Positions 34,136 to 45,464 of a stretch of 64,000 nucleotides of DNA are shown here, piece by piece. A model generated the notes under the pieces. The model did no database searches. It was not told where the DNA came from and worked only from the letters and a program-made list of their open reading frames with translations. How positions within the stretch are numbered: the stretch's first letter is position 1; the number at the start of each line of letters is the position of its first letter. The DNA lies in NCBI GenBank assembly GCA_026874595.1, contig CM049308.1, forward strand, positions 12,606,001-12,670,000. Direction: 5' to 3'. The position numbers and the translations under genes were made by a program. The DNA is from Sipunculus nudus (lineage: Eukaryota > Annelida > Sipuncula > Golfingiida > Sipunculidae).

Positions 34136-36685
34136 TAGCTCAGCTGACTATAAGTCATCTGAGCTATAGTCGTGGTCCATTGTCCGTCGTCTGTCCGTCC
34201 GTCCGTCCGTCCGTCCGTAGATGTGGCACGTTTTGAAACCGTAAGACCTAGGAATCCAAAATTCGGCATAATGTTAGATCTCCTACCAAGCCGAAAACTG
34301 GGTGTTTGCAACTTCGTTCCTTTGAGAAATTAAGGAAAAACCTCAATTTTTTATTAAAAACCTATTTTCACACTTCAGGACTGCCTAATATCAAAACCAC
34401 TCATCTGTTTTTCCTCATATTTACCATAAATATTCCTCTATATAGTTCCTATGTACATGCCAGAAATTATGTCTGTATTATTTAATTTAAAAAAGTTATG
34501 GGCCCAAACATAATGCATTTTGTAAAAAATCAGAAAAGATATTTGATCACTTAACACAAAAAATGTTAATGCTATGGACCTTTTTTCCAGTAATATAACT
34601 TTAATTAATCAAAATTAAATTGTAAACCCAAAATTAGATGAAAATCTTTTAAATTTTTTAAAATATTAATAAAAATAAAAAATTGGTACCTTAAATTTTG
34701 CCCAACTTTGACCATGGCACGTTTTTTTCCTGTAAGTACTGTGGATTTAATTTTCACAGCATGTTTTTGTTAGCATTTCAACTGTTAACACAAAAAATTT
34801 GAAACCAGTTGATCAAAAACTGTAGATTTTAATCAAGTTTTCAAGCACCATGTAACATATTGTTTACATCAAGCTAGTGTTATGCAGTTTGCAAGAGCTC
34901 AGCTCCCCAGCTTCAGCTCTAAGTTCCTTAAATTCGGCATACAGTTAGATGTCTCCAAAATGCCCTACCATGCCAAGAATTTGGTCACTAGGACATTCAA
35001 GATATTAATGAAAAACTTCATTTTTCCATTAAAAACCCATTGTTACACTTCAAGACTGCCTAATATCAAAACCACTGATCTGACTTTAATCATAAATAAT
35101 ATACATATTTTTCATTCTCTATGCACATGCCAGAATGATGTCAGTATTGTGTAATTGTTTTAAGTTATGGGCCCAAACATAATGCACTTTGTAAAAAATC
35201 AAGAAATATATTTACTCCCTTAACAAGAGCATTGCTGAAGCTAGAGATTTTTTTGTCAGGGATGTAACATTATTTAATCAAGATTCAATTGAATACCCAA
35301 AATTAGTTCTGAATTTTTCAAATTTTATTTAGTATAAATATAAAATTAGTACCTTAAATTTTGCCCAACTGTGACCATGGCACGTTTGTTTCCCGTGAGC
35401 ACTGTTGATATAATTTTCATATCATGCACACATAAGCATTTCAGCTTTTTAGTTTAGAAAGCTTAAAAGAAATTGGCCAAAAATTGTAGCTTTTATTAAT
35501 GTTTTTTATGAGACCCTGTCAGACTTTGGCTCTCTCCAGCCCCTCTTGAGTCACCTGTATGTTGACCTTGTTGACCTTTCATCAAATTATGCACGCTTGA
35601 GGCGAGGCATACATGGAATCCAGGCAGCTTATGGCAAGCCACAGTTGATCCAGGTGTCCAACCCAACTCATCTAGTAGTTTTAACCAAGAACATAACAAA
35701 AAACAATAAATTAATAAATTTTTATTGGTTTTTAATAACAAATTAAAGAAAAATAGAAAAGGAATTTGTTAGTTTATAATAACAGGAAATTAACTTGCAG
35801 TTACTGATGATATAAGAATCTTGTATCGATGGGTAGAATGTCACATATTCCAAATAACACCATGCAGTCACCTATGGCATTTTTCAGTTCAATTTTAATG
35901 ATAAAGAAGTAAATCATATTATTCATTACTAATCATTAGGGATCATATGAAGGTGTCTAGTGTGTACAATGATGTGAAATTAGTCCAAAATGAATTTTTT
36001 ACAGTTATTTTTTAATATAAATAAAAGCCATAAAACCAGGTACTTATGATCATTATTTAAATGTGTGAATTTTGTATATTCTGGATTCTCAACATCATTG
36101 TTTGGTGAAAACTGAATAAATTCCAGACATGGTGCAAATACTTTGTAATTGTATTTAAATACAAATATGATTTTGTACTCCATTATAAAATTTCTTGCAT
36201 AAAGAATGGGAATTCAGGTAAAAATGAAAATATATGAATACTCGTGCAAATACTTTCAAAATGTATTCATGAATGCATTCATGAATATATTCTTTAATAT
36301 TATTTTAATAATCAAATCAGTTATATTTCATTTTAAAAAATCATATGATTCTCTTATTATTTTTAATAAAAATTATATTTGGGACAATATTTGTATTTTT
36401 TTTTAATAAATAGTTAAACTCTTATATTATATGTTGTGCTTATAAGTTATATGGCCAAGTCAAAATCTGTGTGACAATAGTACTCCATTTGTTAATAAAA
36501 TAAATGAAATCAATCCTCTTCCCTGTCTCCAAAGGTACTATCAAAATCATACATAAGCTAAACAACAACAACTCATAATACAGCTTATATTTATTACCAC
36601 ACAAAACCAGCATGTGCCTCATTTCTAAATAATATTTTTTTATCATATATAACAGCTGAGCGTCGTGACCCATAGGTCCCTTGTT
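34136..36685 (+). mobile_element. Nested family A relative with different core
   Basis: It begins with the same TAGCTCAG hairpin and GTCC run (34190-34216) and ends CAGCTGAGCGTCGTGACC...CCCTTGTT. The core differs: two direct copies of about 650 bp (34235-34880 and 34900-35500) with GGCACGTTTT and AACCTATTTTCACACTTCA blocks. A third relative lies at 44060-44640. Removing it rejoins TTTTTTACGATTTTT to CTCTACTTTTGTGATC, the normal linker of a family A monomer, so the insertion point is a T-tract. The 35500-36650 part is AT-rich and non-coding. Confidence 0.7.
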
Positions 36686-36717
36686 TTTCTCTACTTTTGT
36701 GATCTTTAAACATTTGG

Positions 36718-37400
36718 TCATCTGTAAACAGGGCACAAATCATAATGACTGGACCTAGAATCTTCTGTCCTCACCTCCAGGGAAGCCCATAAAAGGTCTA
36801 CATGGAAACCCGAAATAAGGTCCCTGTTACCCATATTCTGTGAGCTATGGGGCCCTGAAGTACCCCCCAGAATAAAGATTTGGTCATAAATTAACAGGGC
36901 ACAAATCATAATGACTGGACCTAGAATCTTCTGTCCTCACCTCCAGGGAAGCCCATAAAAGGTCTACATGGAAACCCGAAATAAGGTCCCTGTTACCCAT
37001 ATCCTTCATGCTCTGGGGCTCCGAAGTACTCCCCAGAATAAAGATTTGGTCATCTGTTAACAGAGCACAAATTATAATGACTTGACCTAGAGTCTCCTTT
37101 CTTGATATGCTGGGAGGCCCCTGAAAAGTCTCCTTGTGCACCTGAAATTACATCTCTGTTACCCATATCCTTCATCCTATGCGGCTTTGAAATACCCCCC
37201 AGAATAAACATTTGGATTTGTTAACAGGGCACAAATCATAATAACTGGACCTAGAATTTTATTTTTTGACATGCTGGGAGACCCCTGAAAAGTCATCTTG
37301 TAAACCTTGAAAATAGGTGTCTGTTACCCATATCCTTCATGCTACAGAGCTCCATAGTACCCCAATGAATATTGGATGATTTTATACAAAAGGTCAAGTT
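36718..37400 (+). repeat. ~170-bp tandem units
   Basis: Four copies of a shortened family A monomer (starts near 36718, 36885, 37052 and 37213) with GGGCACAAATCATAATGACTGG and GTTACCCATAT. The first two are nearly identical over about 110 bases. They lack the palindromic core entirely, unlike the 340-bp monomers. Confidence 0.85.
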
Positions 37401-37786
37401 TGGAAAAAGTATTTCATTCAAATTTGACATTCAGATGATAAAATTACTTTTGTCAATGTCTTCCTGGTCAGCTGAGCGTCATGACCCCTGGGTCACTTGT
37501 TTGTGTATGTTATAAAGCTCTCCATGGGCTACATTTGTGCAAAAGATATGTGGGTTTATGTGTGGAAACAGACGCACGAACAGACGCAGAGCACAGAGGA
37601 AAGGTCAGAGGTCAAATCAAAATTGGGGCGCAGCAGTTCACATGTGACCCGAACATAATCCAGGGTTTCGTAAAATTCCGCCCAGCGGTTACGGAGGAGT
37701 TCTCTGGACACCTGCGCGGCGGGGGTGGCGGTGTGCAGCTGAAAACATAGTATCCGCAAAACTCTGTTTTGGCGGATACAATAACT

Positions 37787-38354
37787 TGTACTCACTCAAA
37801 GTTTACAGAAATTTCATGAATAGTAAATGTTTATAAATTTTATTTTACAGGATTATGTGAATTGTGCTTATCATTTTTGCATTTTCTTATATATATTTTG
37901 AAGTATTAGTATTGCTTCAGAATTGAAAAAAGACAAACTGAAAATTCAGACACATTAATTTAATCACTTCCAGAGTAAATGTATTTGCATGCCACAACAG
38001 GTGAGAACTTGACATACTGCCAACTGCAACAATCCATCAACAGCTTTGTGTTGACATGACAAACTTCAGAATTTGATAGAGTGCACACTAGGCATCACTA
38101 GGCAAAGGTGATTACTCTGGGCATCACTTAGCACATAGAATAGGTGATCTGAGCCCTTGGATAAAACCTAACTTCTACACTTCAGTGCATTAGCAAATCA
38201 TTGAATGACACTACAAACTTGTATATAAATAAAAGTACAATATCATTTGTAGCAACTAACTTAGGAAGGGAAAATTGTACAAAGCTGCTTGACATATAAT
38301 TTAGCTATTTTATAATTTATACACTCATGTTTGTTTAATATTCATATTTTTCAG
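37787..38354. other. Putative intronic or upstream host DNA
   Basis: AT-rich with no repeats recognised from elsewhere in the window. It ends in TTCATATTTTTCAG, a good splice acceptor for the exon that follows. It is one of the few stretches that look like ordinary host sequence. Confidence 0.4.
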
Positions 38355-38450
38355 CTGCTGACTGCACTCTTACTGACCCATCATCAATCACTGATGAAAA
38401 ACAATGCAAGGCATGTCCAGAATATCAATGGCATACAGGTGCATGCAGAT
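38355..38450 (+). CDS. Cys-rich module exon 1 of a host gene
   Basis: A 96-bp exon lies between the acceptor TATTTTTCAG and the donor GTAAGT. It is open in phase 1-1 and encodes about 31 residues, with ADC near the start, then QCKACPEYQW and GAC near the end. The layout is C-x13-C-x2-C-x4-W-x4-C. The same layout recurs in two further exons on this strand, all symmetric phase 1, which allows exon duplication without frame loss. Such short Cys modules are typical of secreted or extracellular mosaic proteins. I cannot name the family. First and last exons of the gene are not visible. Confidence 0.6.
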
Positions 38451-38691
38451 GTAAGTTAACCCTTAAACATTGGCTGCCTGGCATTTTATCAGATTCTTAA
38501 TGCACAGTAAATAATGATGGCAAATTTATAACTAATACATGCTACATTAACTATATATGAAAATATATTATTCTGAGAATACACAATGGTTTCACAGGGT
38601 GCAGTGGTCTGGATGGTTTGAACAGATGGTGGAATGGATGCTGTAATGATAATTTTCCAATTCATAATGATAAAATAATCCTCAGTCTTGT

Positions 38692-38876
38692 TATCCCTCG
38701 ACAGAGAGGGGGATATTGTGGTCAGCTCTGTCCATCTGTCTGTCCATAAATACTTTTATGCAAATCTCAAAATATTTCACTCTGATCTACTTAAAATTGT
38801 AGTAGCAGGTGCATCTTATGGGTCTCCAGAGCTGATGAGGTTTGAGTCACACTTGAATGCCTTTTTGGATATTTTT
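38692..38876 (+). mobile_element. 5' end of a Helitron-like family D element
   Basis: It begins with a hairpin, ATCCCTC...GAGGGGGAT (38692-38714), then GTCCATCTGTCTGTCC. Its following sequence resembles 43300-43480 (ATATCTCAAAA-type, GCATCTTA, TCTCCAGAG), so the original element continues beyond later insertions. It is interrupted by family C at 38877. Confidence 0.45.
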
Positions 38877-40596
38877 ATGCCCCTGCCACAAAGAGGCTGG
38901 GGCATATAGTTTTACCCATGTCTGACATGTCCTTCCATTATTCCGAAATCAAACAGTTGTACGGACTTAGTTTCGCAGTGCCTGCAGATCTTGGCCTGAT
39001 TTTTTATGTGTTGACAGATAATGACCAGTCACAGATCGAGTTTGTGTTTCGCCCAGTTGACCTACTTTTGACTGTATGACAGCTCCTGAACATAGAAAAT
39101 TTCATGAAAAATAGTAATATTCATGACAAATGCACGGCCTTTTTTTCACAATGCTTGCAGATATTGGCCTTATTTGTGGTGTGTAGCAGCAAAATGACCA
39201 CTTACAGATCGAGTTTGCGTTTTGTCCTGGTTGACCTACGTTTGACTGTATGAAGGCTTCTGAACATAGAAAATTTCATATGAAAATAGATATTTTCCAG
39301 ACAAATACACATGTACCGACTACTTTTTGCAGTGCCTGCAGATATTGGCCTAATTTGTGGTGTGTGGCAGCAAAATGACCACTTACAGACCGAGTTTGCA
39401 TTTTATCCTGGTTGACATTCTTTTGACTGTATGAAGGCTTCTAAACATAGAAAATTTCATATGAAAATAGATATTTCCAGACAAATGCACATGTAGACTA
39501 TTTTTCGCAATGCCTGCAGATATTGGCCTGATTTTTGCTGTGTGGGCAGATATAGACCAGTTACAGATCGAGTTCCATTTCGTCCCAGTTGACCTACTTT
39601 TGACCGTTTTACGTCTCATAAACTTAGAAAATTTCATGAAAAATAGAAATTTCATGACAAATACACATGTACGGACTTTCTTTCGCAATGCCTGCAGATT
39701 TTGGCCTGATTTTAGCTGTGTGGGCAGATATAGACCAGTTACAGATTGAGTTCGCGTTTCGTCACGGTTGACCCATTTTTGACCGTTTTACGTCTCCTAA
39801 ACTTAGAAAATTTCATGAAAAATAGAAATATTCATGACAGATCCACATGTACTGACTTTTTTCGCAATGCCTGCAGATATTGGCCTAATTTGTGGTGTGT
39901 GGCAGCAAAATGACCACTTACAGATCGAGTTTGCATTTTATCCTGGTTGACCTTCTTTTGACTGTATGAAGGCTTCTAAACATAGAAAATTTCATATGAA
40001 AATAGATATTTTCCAGACAAATACACATGTACAGATTTTTTTTGCAATGCCTGCAGATATTGGCCTGATTTTTGCTGTGTGGGCAGATATTGACCAGTTA
40101 CAGATCGAGTTCGCGTTTCGTCCCAGTTGACCTACTTTTGACCATTTCACTGCTCCTGAACATAGAAAGTTTCATGAAAAATAGAAATTTTCATAACAAA
40201 TGCATATGTACTGACTTTTTTTCCTCAATGCCTGCAGATACAACCCTGATTTTTTTATGTGGGCAGATAATGACAGTTACAGATTGAGTTCACGTTTCTT
40301 CCCGGTTGACCTACTTTTGATTGTTTTTTTTCAGCTCCTAAACATAGAAAATTTCATGAAAGACAGAAATTTTTTTCAAAATGCACATTTTTTTCACAAT
40401 GCCTGCATCTACTGGCATGATTTTTGGTGTGTTGCTTGATAATGACCCGTTACAGATCGAGTTTCCATTTTGCCCTTGTTGACCTACTTTTGACCATACA
40501 ACACCTCCTGAACTTAACAAAATTTTCAAAATTTTACAAATGTTTCTAATTTGCCCCAGGCGGGGGCATTTGTGTCGTTCCGACACATCTAGTTTT
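38877..40596 (+). mobile_element. Helitron-like family C element with ~180-bp tandem core
   Basis: The 5' hairpin has ATGCCCC and GGGGCAT arms (38877-38905). The 3' end has GGCGGGGGCAT, the inverse of the start, then a perfect stem-loop TGTGTCG-TTC-CGACACA (40571-40587) and T-CTAG-TTTT. This hairpin followed by CTAG is the classical Helitron 3' end. The core is about nine tandem units of roughly 150-200 bp with CAATGCCTGCAGATATTGGCC, TTACAGATCGAGTT and GTTGACCTACTTTTGAC. No ORF. The architecture matches the pearl family of bivalve elements. Confidence 0.75.
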
Positions 40597-41088
40597 CACA
40601 ATGCCTAAAGATATAAACCTGATTCTTTGGGTGTAGGCAGATTATAACCAGTTACAAATTGAGTTTGTGTTTAGTCCTGTTTGACCTACTTTTGACTGAT
40701 GACTGATGGCTCCTGAACTTTGAAAATTTCAGAAGTAGAAAATAGTTAATAGAAAATTTCCTGACAAATGCACATGTAGGGCCCTTTTTTCAGCAATGCT
40801 TGCAGATATTGTCCTAATTTTTTGTATGTGGGTGCATTATGACCACTTACAGATCAAGTTCGCGTTTTGTCTAGGTTGACCTTTTTTTTGACCGTATGAC
40901 GACTCCTGAACATAGAAAATTTCATGAAAAATTGAAATTTTTTTTTTTTTTGATAAATGCACATGTACAGACTTTTTTTTCGCAATGCCTGCAGATATTA
41001 GCCTGATTTTTGGTGTGTTGGTGCATAATGACCTCTTACAGATCAAGTTTGCATTTTGTCCTTGTTCACCTTCTTTTGATCATATATT
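40597..41088 (+). repeat. Further family C type monomers
   Basis: Two to three more copies of the same roughly 180-bp unit continue past the 3' end of the family C element, with a T-run of about 13 at 40939. They belong to an outer or adjacent copy and are cut off by the family A hairpin at 41089. Confidence 0.7.
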
Positions 41089-44000
41089 TAGCTCAGCTGA
41101 CTGTAAGTCATCTGAGCTATAGCGATCACTCTTTGTCCGTCAGCTGTCCGGCCATCAGGCCATCTGTCCATTAACAAGGCACAAAAATCGTAACCACTAG
41201 ACCTGGAATCTTCTTACTTTACATCCAGAGAGGTTCATGAAAAATCTCCTTGGAAACCTGAAATAAGGTCTCTGTTACCCATATTCTTCAAGCTATGGGG
41301 CTCGGAATTACCCCCAAGAATAATGAAAAATTTGATACAAAAGCTCAATATCTGAACAACTTATGCATTGATCACCATGATTCTGTATTTTTTTTCAATT
41401 TTTTTCTCTATTTTTTAGACCTTTTAAGATGTGGTCATCTGTTAACAGGGCACAAATCATAACCGCTGGACCTAGAATCTTCTTACTTGACATCCAGTGA
41501 GGTCTATGCAAAATCTCCTTGGAAATCCAAAATTAAGTCTCTGTTACCCATATACTTTGAGCTATGGCGCTCCGAAGTACCCCCCATAGTAATGGCAAAT
41601 TTCATAGAAAAGCTCAAGTATATGAACAACTAATGCATTGATCACCATGATTCTTTGCATGGATATTGATCATTGAGAGTTTCATCAGTTTCTGATGACA
41701 GGTAGCGCCATCTTTATTTATTTATTTTTTTTTTTTACAATATTTTTTCTTTATTTTTGAGACCTTTAAAGATGCTGTCATCTGTTAACAGGGCACAAAT
41801 CGTAACTGCAGGACCTGGAATCTTCTCACTTTACATTCAGAGAGGTCCATGAAAGTCTTCTTGGAAACCTCAAATTAGGTCTCTTTTACCCATATTCTTT
41901 GAGCTATTGCAGGGATAGAAATAATGGAAAAAAGTTACATTCCCCTGAGGGAATTCTGAGCAGTGCTGTTACATTCCCTATTCAAAAGTTACATTCCCTC
42001 ATACAGAATTGGTTTATATTTGTAAAATGAACAACACAACTTGTTCTAGAGCCTATCTTTATCTTTATATTCTGTTCCCTATGGATCTTGAGCCAATGTT
42101 CCATTTCAAATACAAGGTTTTTCCTTCTCATTCATGCATATTATTGGCAGCCAGGTCCCTTATCTTTGCTCACAATATGGCATATTTTCCTGCATTTAAA
42201 GAATATAAAAAGAAAAGTTAACCTTAGAAAGGTTTTGAACTGGGCTTATGCTTTTCCCTAATAACTGATGGGAGCCCTTTGTCTCAAGATCCACAGTATA
42301 CATCGTTGTGCAGATAGGAAACTGCAACAATCATATTTGTTGCTCATTAAGGAAGTTCAAAAGTGGCAAATCAGTATTGAAACTTGTTGTCATGTTATGA
42401 AAAACTGAACTTATGAAAAAAGACATAGCATATACATTTATGTAAGGCTCTATTCACCGTTAAATTGATTAATTAAAAATAAAGGTAAATGCAATTTAGG
42501 CAGTTGGCCGTGCCAGCGTACGTTGCCCTGGTACTTTGTCTGTTTGTTCAGGTCTGTAGCTATAAGAAGTAATTCTTTGACAAGTGAGAAAAAAAAATGC
42601 CCAAATTTCTTTTCCCGATAAATTTAAAACAATTAGTATTTGGAACTAAAAGTAACTTTTCCATGTCATTTATGCATGAGCGTATAGCCACACGGAACTA
42701 TGCTACCTGTGCTGTGAGCCTTAAAAAAATTGCGGCAAACGCTTCCTTATCACAATGGTTTAGCAGACACCAACATTTCAATAAAAAAAATCAAACTGAT
42801 TATTATAACGGAAAGTATTTGTCTGTACACCTGATTCATGAAATTTTCATGTTACGTAGCCATGAAATTAGGTCTCTGTCACCCATATTGTCCGAGCTAT
42901 GGGACTCAGAAATAACCCCCAGAATAATTGTAAATTTGATACCAAAGTAGGGCACAAATCATAATCATGGGGCCTAGAATCTTCTTGACATCCTGAGTTC
43001 CTCAAAAGTTCTCCCAAGAAACCTAAACTTGGGTCACAGTGACTTATATTCTCAGTTTTGGTTTATGTTTGAGCACCCAAGAAATAATGCAAAATACACA
43101 CAAATTGTCAGATTCCTCATGAAACGCTGGTTAGATTGTCATCAAAGTTGTTGTGCTTATGGGTATTGATGAACTTAAGCTAATATGCATGAACAATGAA
43201 TGATGCTACCTATCTCAATTAGTTGTTTGTGCAAGGACATTATCAACATGTCATTCGATACATCTAGTTATGAATTTTTTTATGCAAAATTTTAACATAT
43301 GTTACATGATATCTCAAAAAGTTTCACTCAGACCTACTTCTAATTACAGTACCAGATGCATCTTAAGAGTCTCTAGAATTGATTTTGTTTTGGTCATACT
43401 TCAATAATTTTTAGATTTTTTATGAATTTTTAAATGCAAGATTTTAATATCAAATGCAATGTGATATCTCAAAAATTTTACTCAGATCTACTTCTGATTG
43501 TAGTAACAGTATCTCGCATAATTTTGATTTCCAGGAAAATCCACGCATATATAATAAGGTCAGAGGTCACCTGGCCAACCTAGGTGTCAACATGGTGACT
43601 TGCCAAAAATCTTATGGATTTTCATGAAACTCTGTATACATAATTACCAATAAAGATTCTCACCTGAATTACATTATCATCAAAATTCATGTGTATTAAA
43701 TGAGGTCAGAGATCACTGGATACACAACATGCATATTATTTGATTTATACAAAATTTTAACATTTCACATGTGACACACATCTCTTTGCAAGATCTTTCC
43801 TTTAGATGGGGGCATATCTTGAATATCTCAAAACATGAACAGGTTAAGGTCATAGATAGATTTATTAATCAATTTAATACTTAATGTCAAACATGTGTAT
43901 GATATGCAGTAACTTAAAAAGTGTTACTAAAATCCATCGTGGATTGTGGGATTTATTAATGAATTCAATACTTATTGTCAAACGTGTATACAATGCAGTA

Positions 44001-45136
44001 ACTAAGTGTTACTAAAATCCATTTCTTATAAAATAGGCATGTATGTTTCCTTTGAGAAAAACTTCCATTTCTCAGTAAAAACCTATTGATACACTTTAAA
44101 ACTGCCCACTATGGAAACCACTGGTGGTATTGTATGCATGTTTTATATAACATTGCCTGCATATATTTCCTATGTACATACCATAAATTAGGTAAATATT
44201 GTGTTAATTGTTGAAATTATGGGCTCCAACATAAAGCATGATGTAAAAAATCAGGAAATATATCCTTTTCCCCCCAAAGGATATAACTTTATTTAATAAA
44301 GATTAACTTATATACCAGAAATCAGATAAGAATTTTGTAATTTTCTAAAGTTATTAGCATAATTATGAAATCAGTACTTTAAACATAGCACATTTTTTCC
44401 CTATAAATACTGTTGATTTGATTTTCATAGCATATTCACATAAGGATTCAATCTGTAAAACTGAATTTTGAAAATAAAAGCTCTCAAATAAGGCAAGTTG
44501 AATTTTTTTTAGGCTCTTATTGTTTTCACTTGCTTTTTCAAGCAGCCCACTTTGGTCACTGGAGGTCATTCAGTGCAGCTCTCTCTGCTTACCTGATTCA
44601 TAATTGGTCACTGGGGAGCAGGAGTCACAGGTGTACAGTTATTTTATATCACCGCACCAAGTGTAATGCAAAATTTGTTTAAAAATGTATTTCCTTAATT
44701 GTGAAAGTAATTCTACTCAGTTGTTCAAAACTGTTCTAAATTGAGGAGTAATCCACAATGCCATGTAACAAATTAATTTCCTTTTAAATAATTTTAACAA
44801 AATTAAATATAATTTAACCCATCAGGAGACATAATTTGACAATATATGAGCCAAATATAAATAAATAAAGTGCAATTTAAAATGTTAAATTCTGAATCAA
44901 GTTATATTTTGATATTATAATGATACTTCTAGAAATATTTGATCATAAGAGACTTCTGCACCATTGATATATTCCATAAAAAGTGCACAGTTTTAGTTTG
45001 CCAAATATATATTTGATATTTGATTATCACTAGTTACGAGGACTATTTCCTCTTAGTTTTTAAATGCTTATGTATATATGTAAAAATAATAAAATTTTAT
45101 AAAATTCAGCTGAGCGCCATGACCCAAGGGTCCCTT
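41089..45136 (+). mobile_element. Helitron-like family A element, copy 3, eroded
   Basis: The TAGCTCAG hairpin is at 41089-41119. Family A monomers run 41160-41905, with a mutated core near 41702. The 3' signature ATTCAGCTGAGCGCCATGACCC...CCCTTTTT is at 45104-45136. Inside are unrelated AT-rich DNA (41910-42850), a piece of a monomer (42862-43060), family D-like repeats (43240-43860), a 100-bp tandem pair (about 43862-44030), and the 650-bp unit seen in 34136-36685 (44060-44640). I see no gene in it. It lies in the intron between Cys exons 1 and 2. Confidence 0.5.
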
Positions 45137-45273
45137 TTTATGATACAAGTAAATATATTGCCGACTGTGCTTAAATTAGTGACACAGAAGCAAAGGAAGC
45201 AGAAAAGTGAATATCTATATTAATATAACCTATGAAGTAGTGTCTCAGTTTTGATTAATGTGTCTCCTTTCAG

Positions 45274-45366
45274 TAATTGAAACAGCTTGTGACACAGCAG
45301 CAAGTCTTACCAACGAGAGAGATTGCTTATCTTGTGATAAAGAATGGAAAGCAACGGAATGTAAAG
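45274..45366 (+). CDS. Cys-rich module exon 2 of a host gene
   Basis: A 93-bp exon lies between the acceptor TGTCTCCTTTCAG and the donor GTAAGA, open in phase 1-1 for about 30 residues. It contains TAC near the start, then DCLSCDKEW and ECK. The spacing C-x11-C-x2-C-x4-W-x4-C parallels exon 1. The remaining phase-1 base joins exon 3 to give an in-frame codon. The preceding intron is 6.8 kb and the following one 7.6 kb, and both are full of transposons. Confidence 0.65.
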
Positions 45367-45464
45367 GTAAGACAAAAACAAAAAAATATGAAATCAGGAA
45401 AGAGCTAATAATGCAGCGATTCAGTTTTTAACATTAACCAGTAGTTCTTAAAATATCAATTTAA

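Larger units (their letters stand above)
30922..37501 (+). mobile_element. Helitron-like family A element, copy 2
   Basis: Same 5' hairpin (30922-30952) and 3' signature, AGTCAGCTGAGCG-like sequence then TGACCCCTGGGTCACTTGTT (37469-37501), as copy 1. The tandem core runs 31020-33230. Additional 5'-hairpin starts at 33232 and 33755 mark further partial or nested family members. A complete nested one occupies 34136-36685. No protein-coding gene is present. Confidence 0.65.
29888..37779 (-). mobile_element. Helitron-like family B element, minus strand, split
   Basis: The 5' hairpin, GTATCCGCAAAAC...GTTTTGGCGGATAC as read on plus, is at 37750-37779. Adjacent DNA (37560-37750) is the reverse complement of 24075-24260. 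The body resumes at 30916 and runs down to about 29888 as four monomers (cores at 30072, 30351, 30626 and about 30905). The break holds a whole family A element (30922-37501). The left flank GCCACCATTTT joins the right flank TGTGTATG to restore the monomer's normal text. A C-run of about 14 bases lies at 29926. Confidence 0.6.

Noticed and set aside
35496-35741. 81-residue minus-strand frame near a GC-richer patch
   Set aside because: No domain, no splice signals, inside a Helitron-like element. Likely chance.
24039-37779. One 13.7-kb transposon bounded by inverted family B ends
   Set aside because: The left copy has its own 3' end at 24592, and the right copy's body continues to 29888 once the nested A element is removed, so they are two separate insertions.
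38598-38645. Possible small exon after TTTCACAG encoding a Cys/Trp-containing stretch
   Set aside because: The donor GTAATG is weak, the segment is only about 47 bases with an incomplete Cys pattern, and the phase does not clearly join the neighbouring exons.
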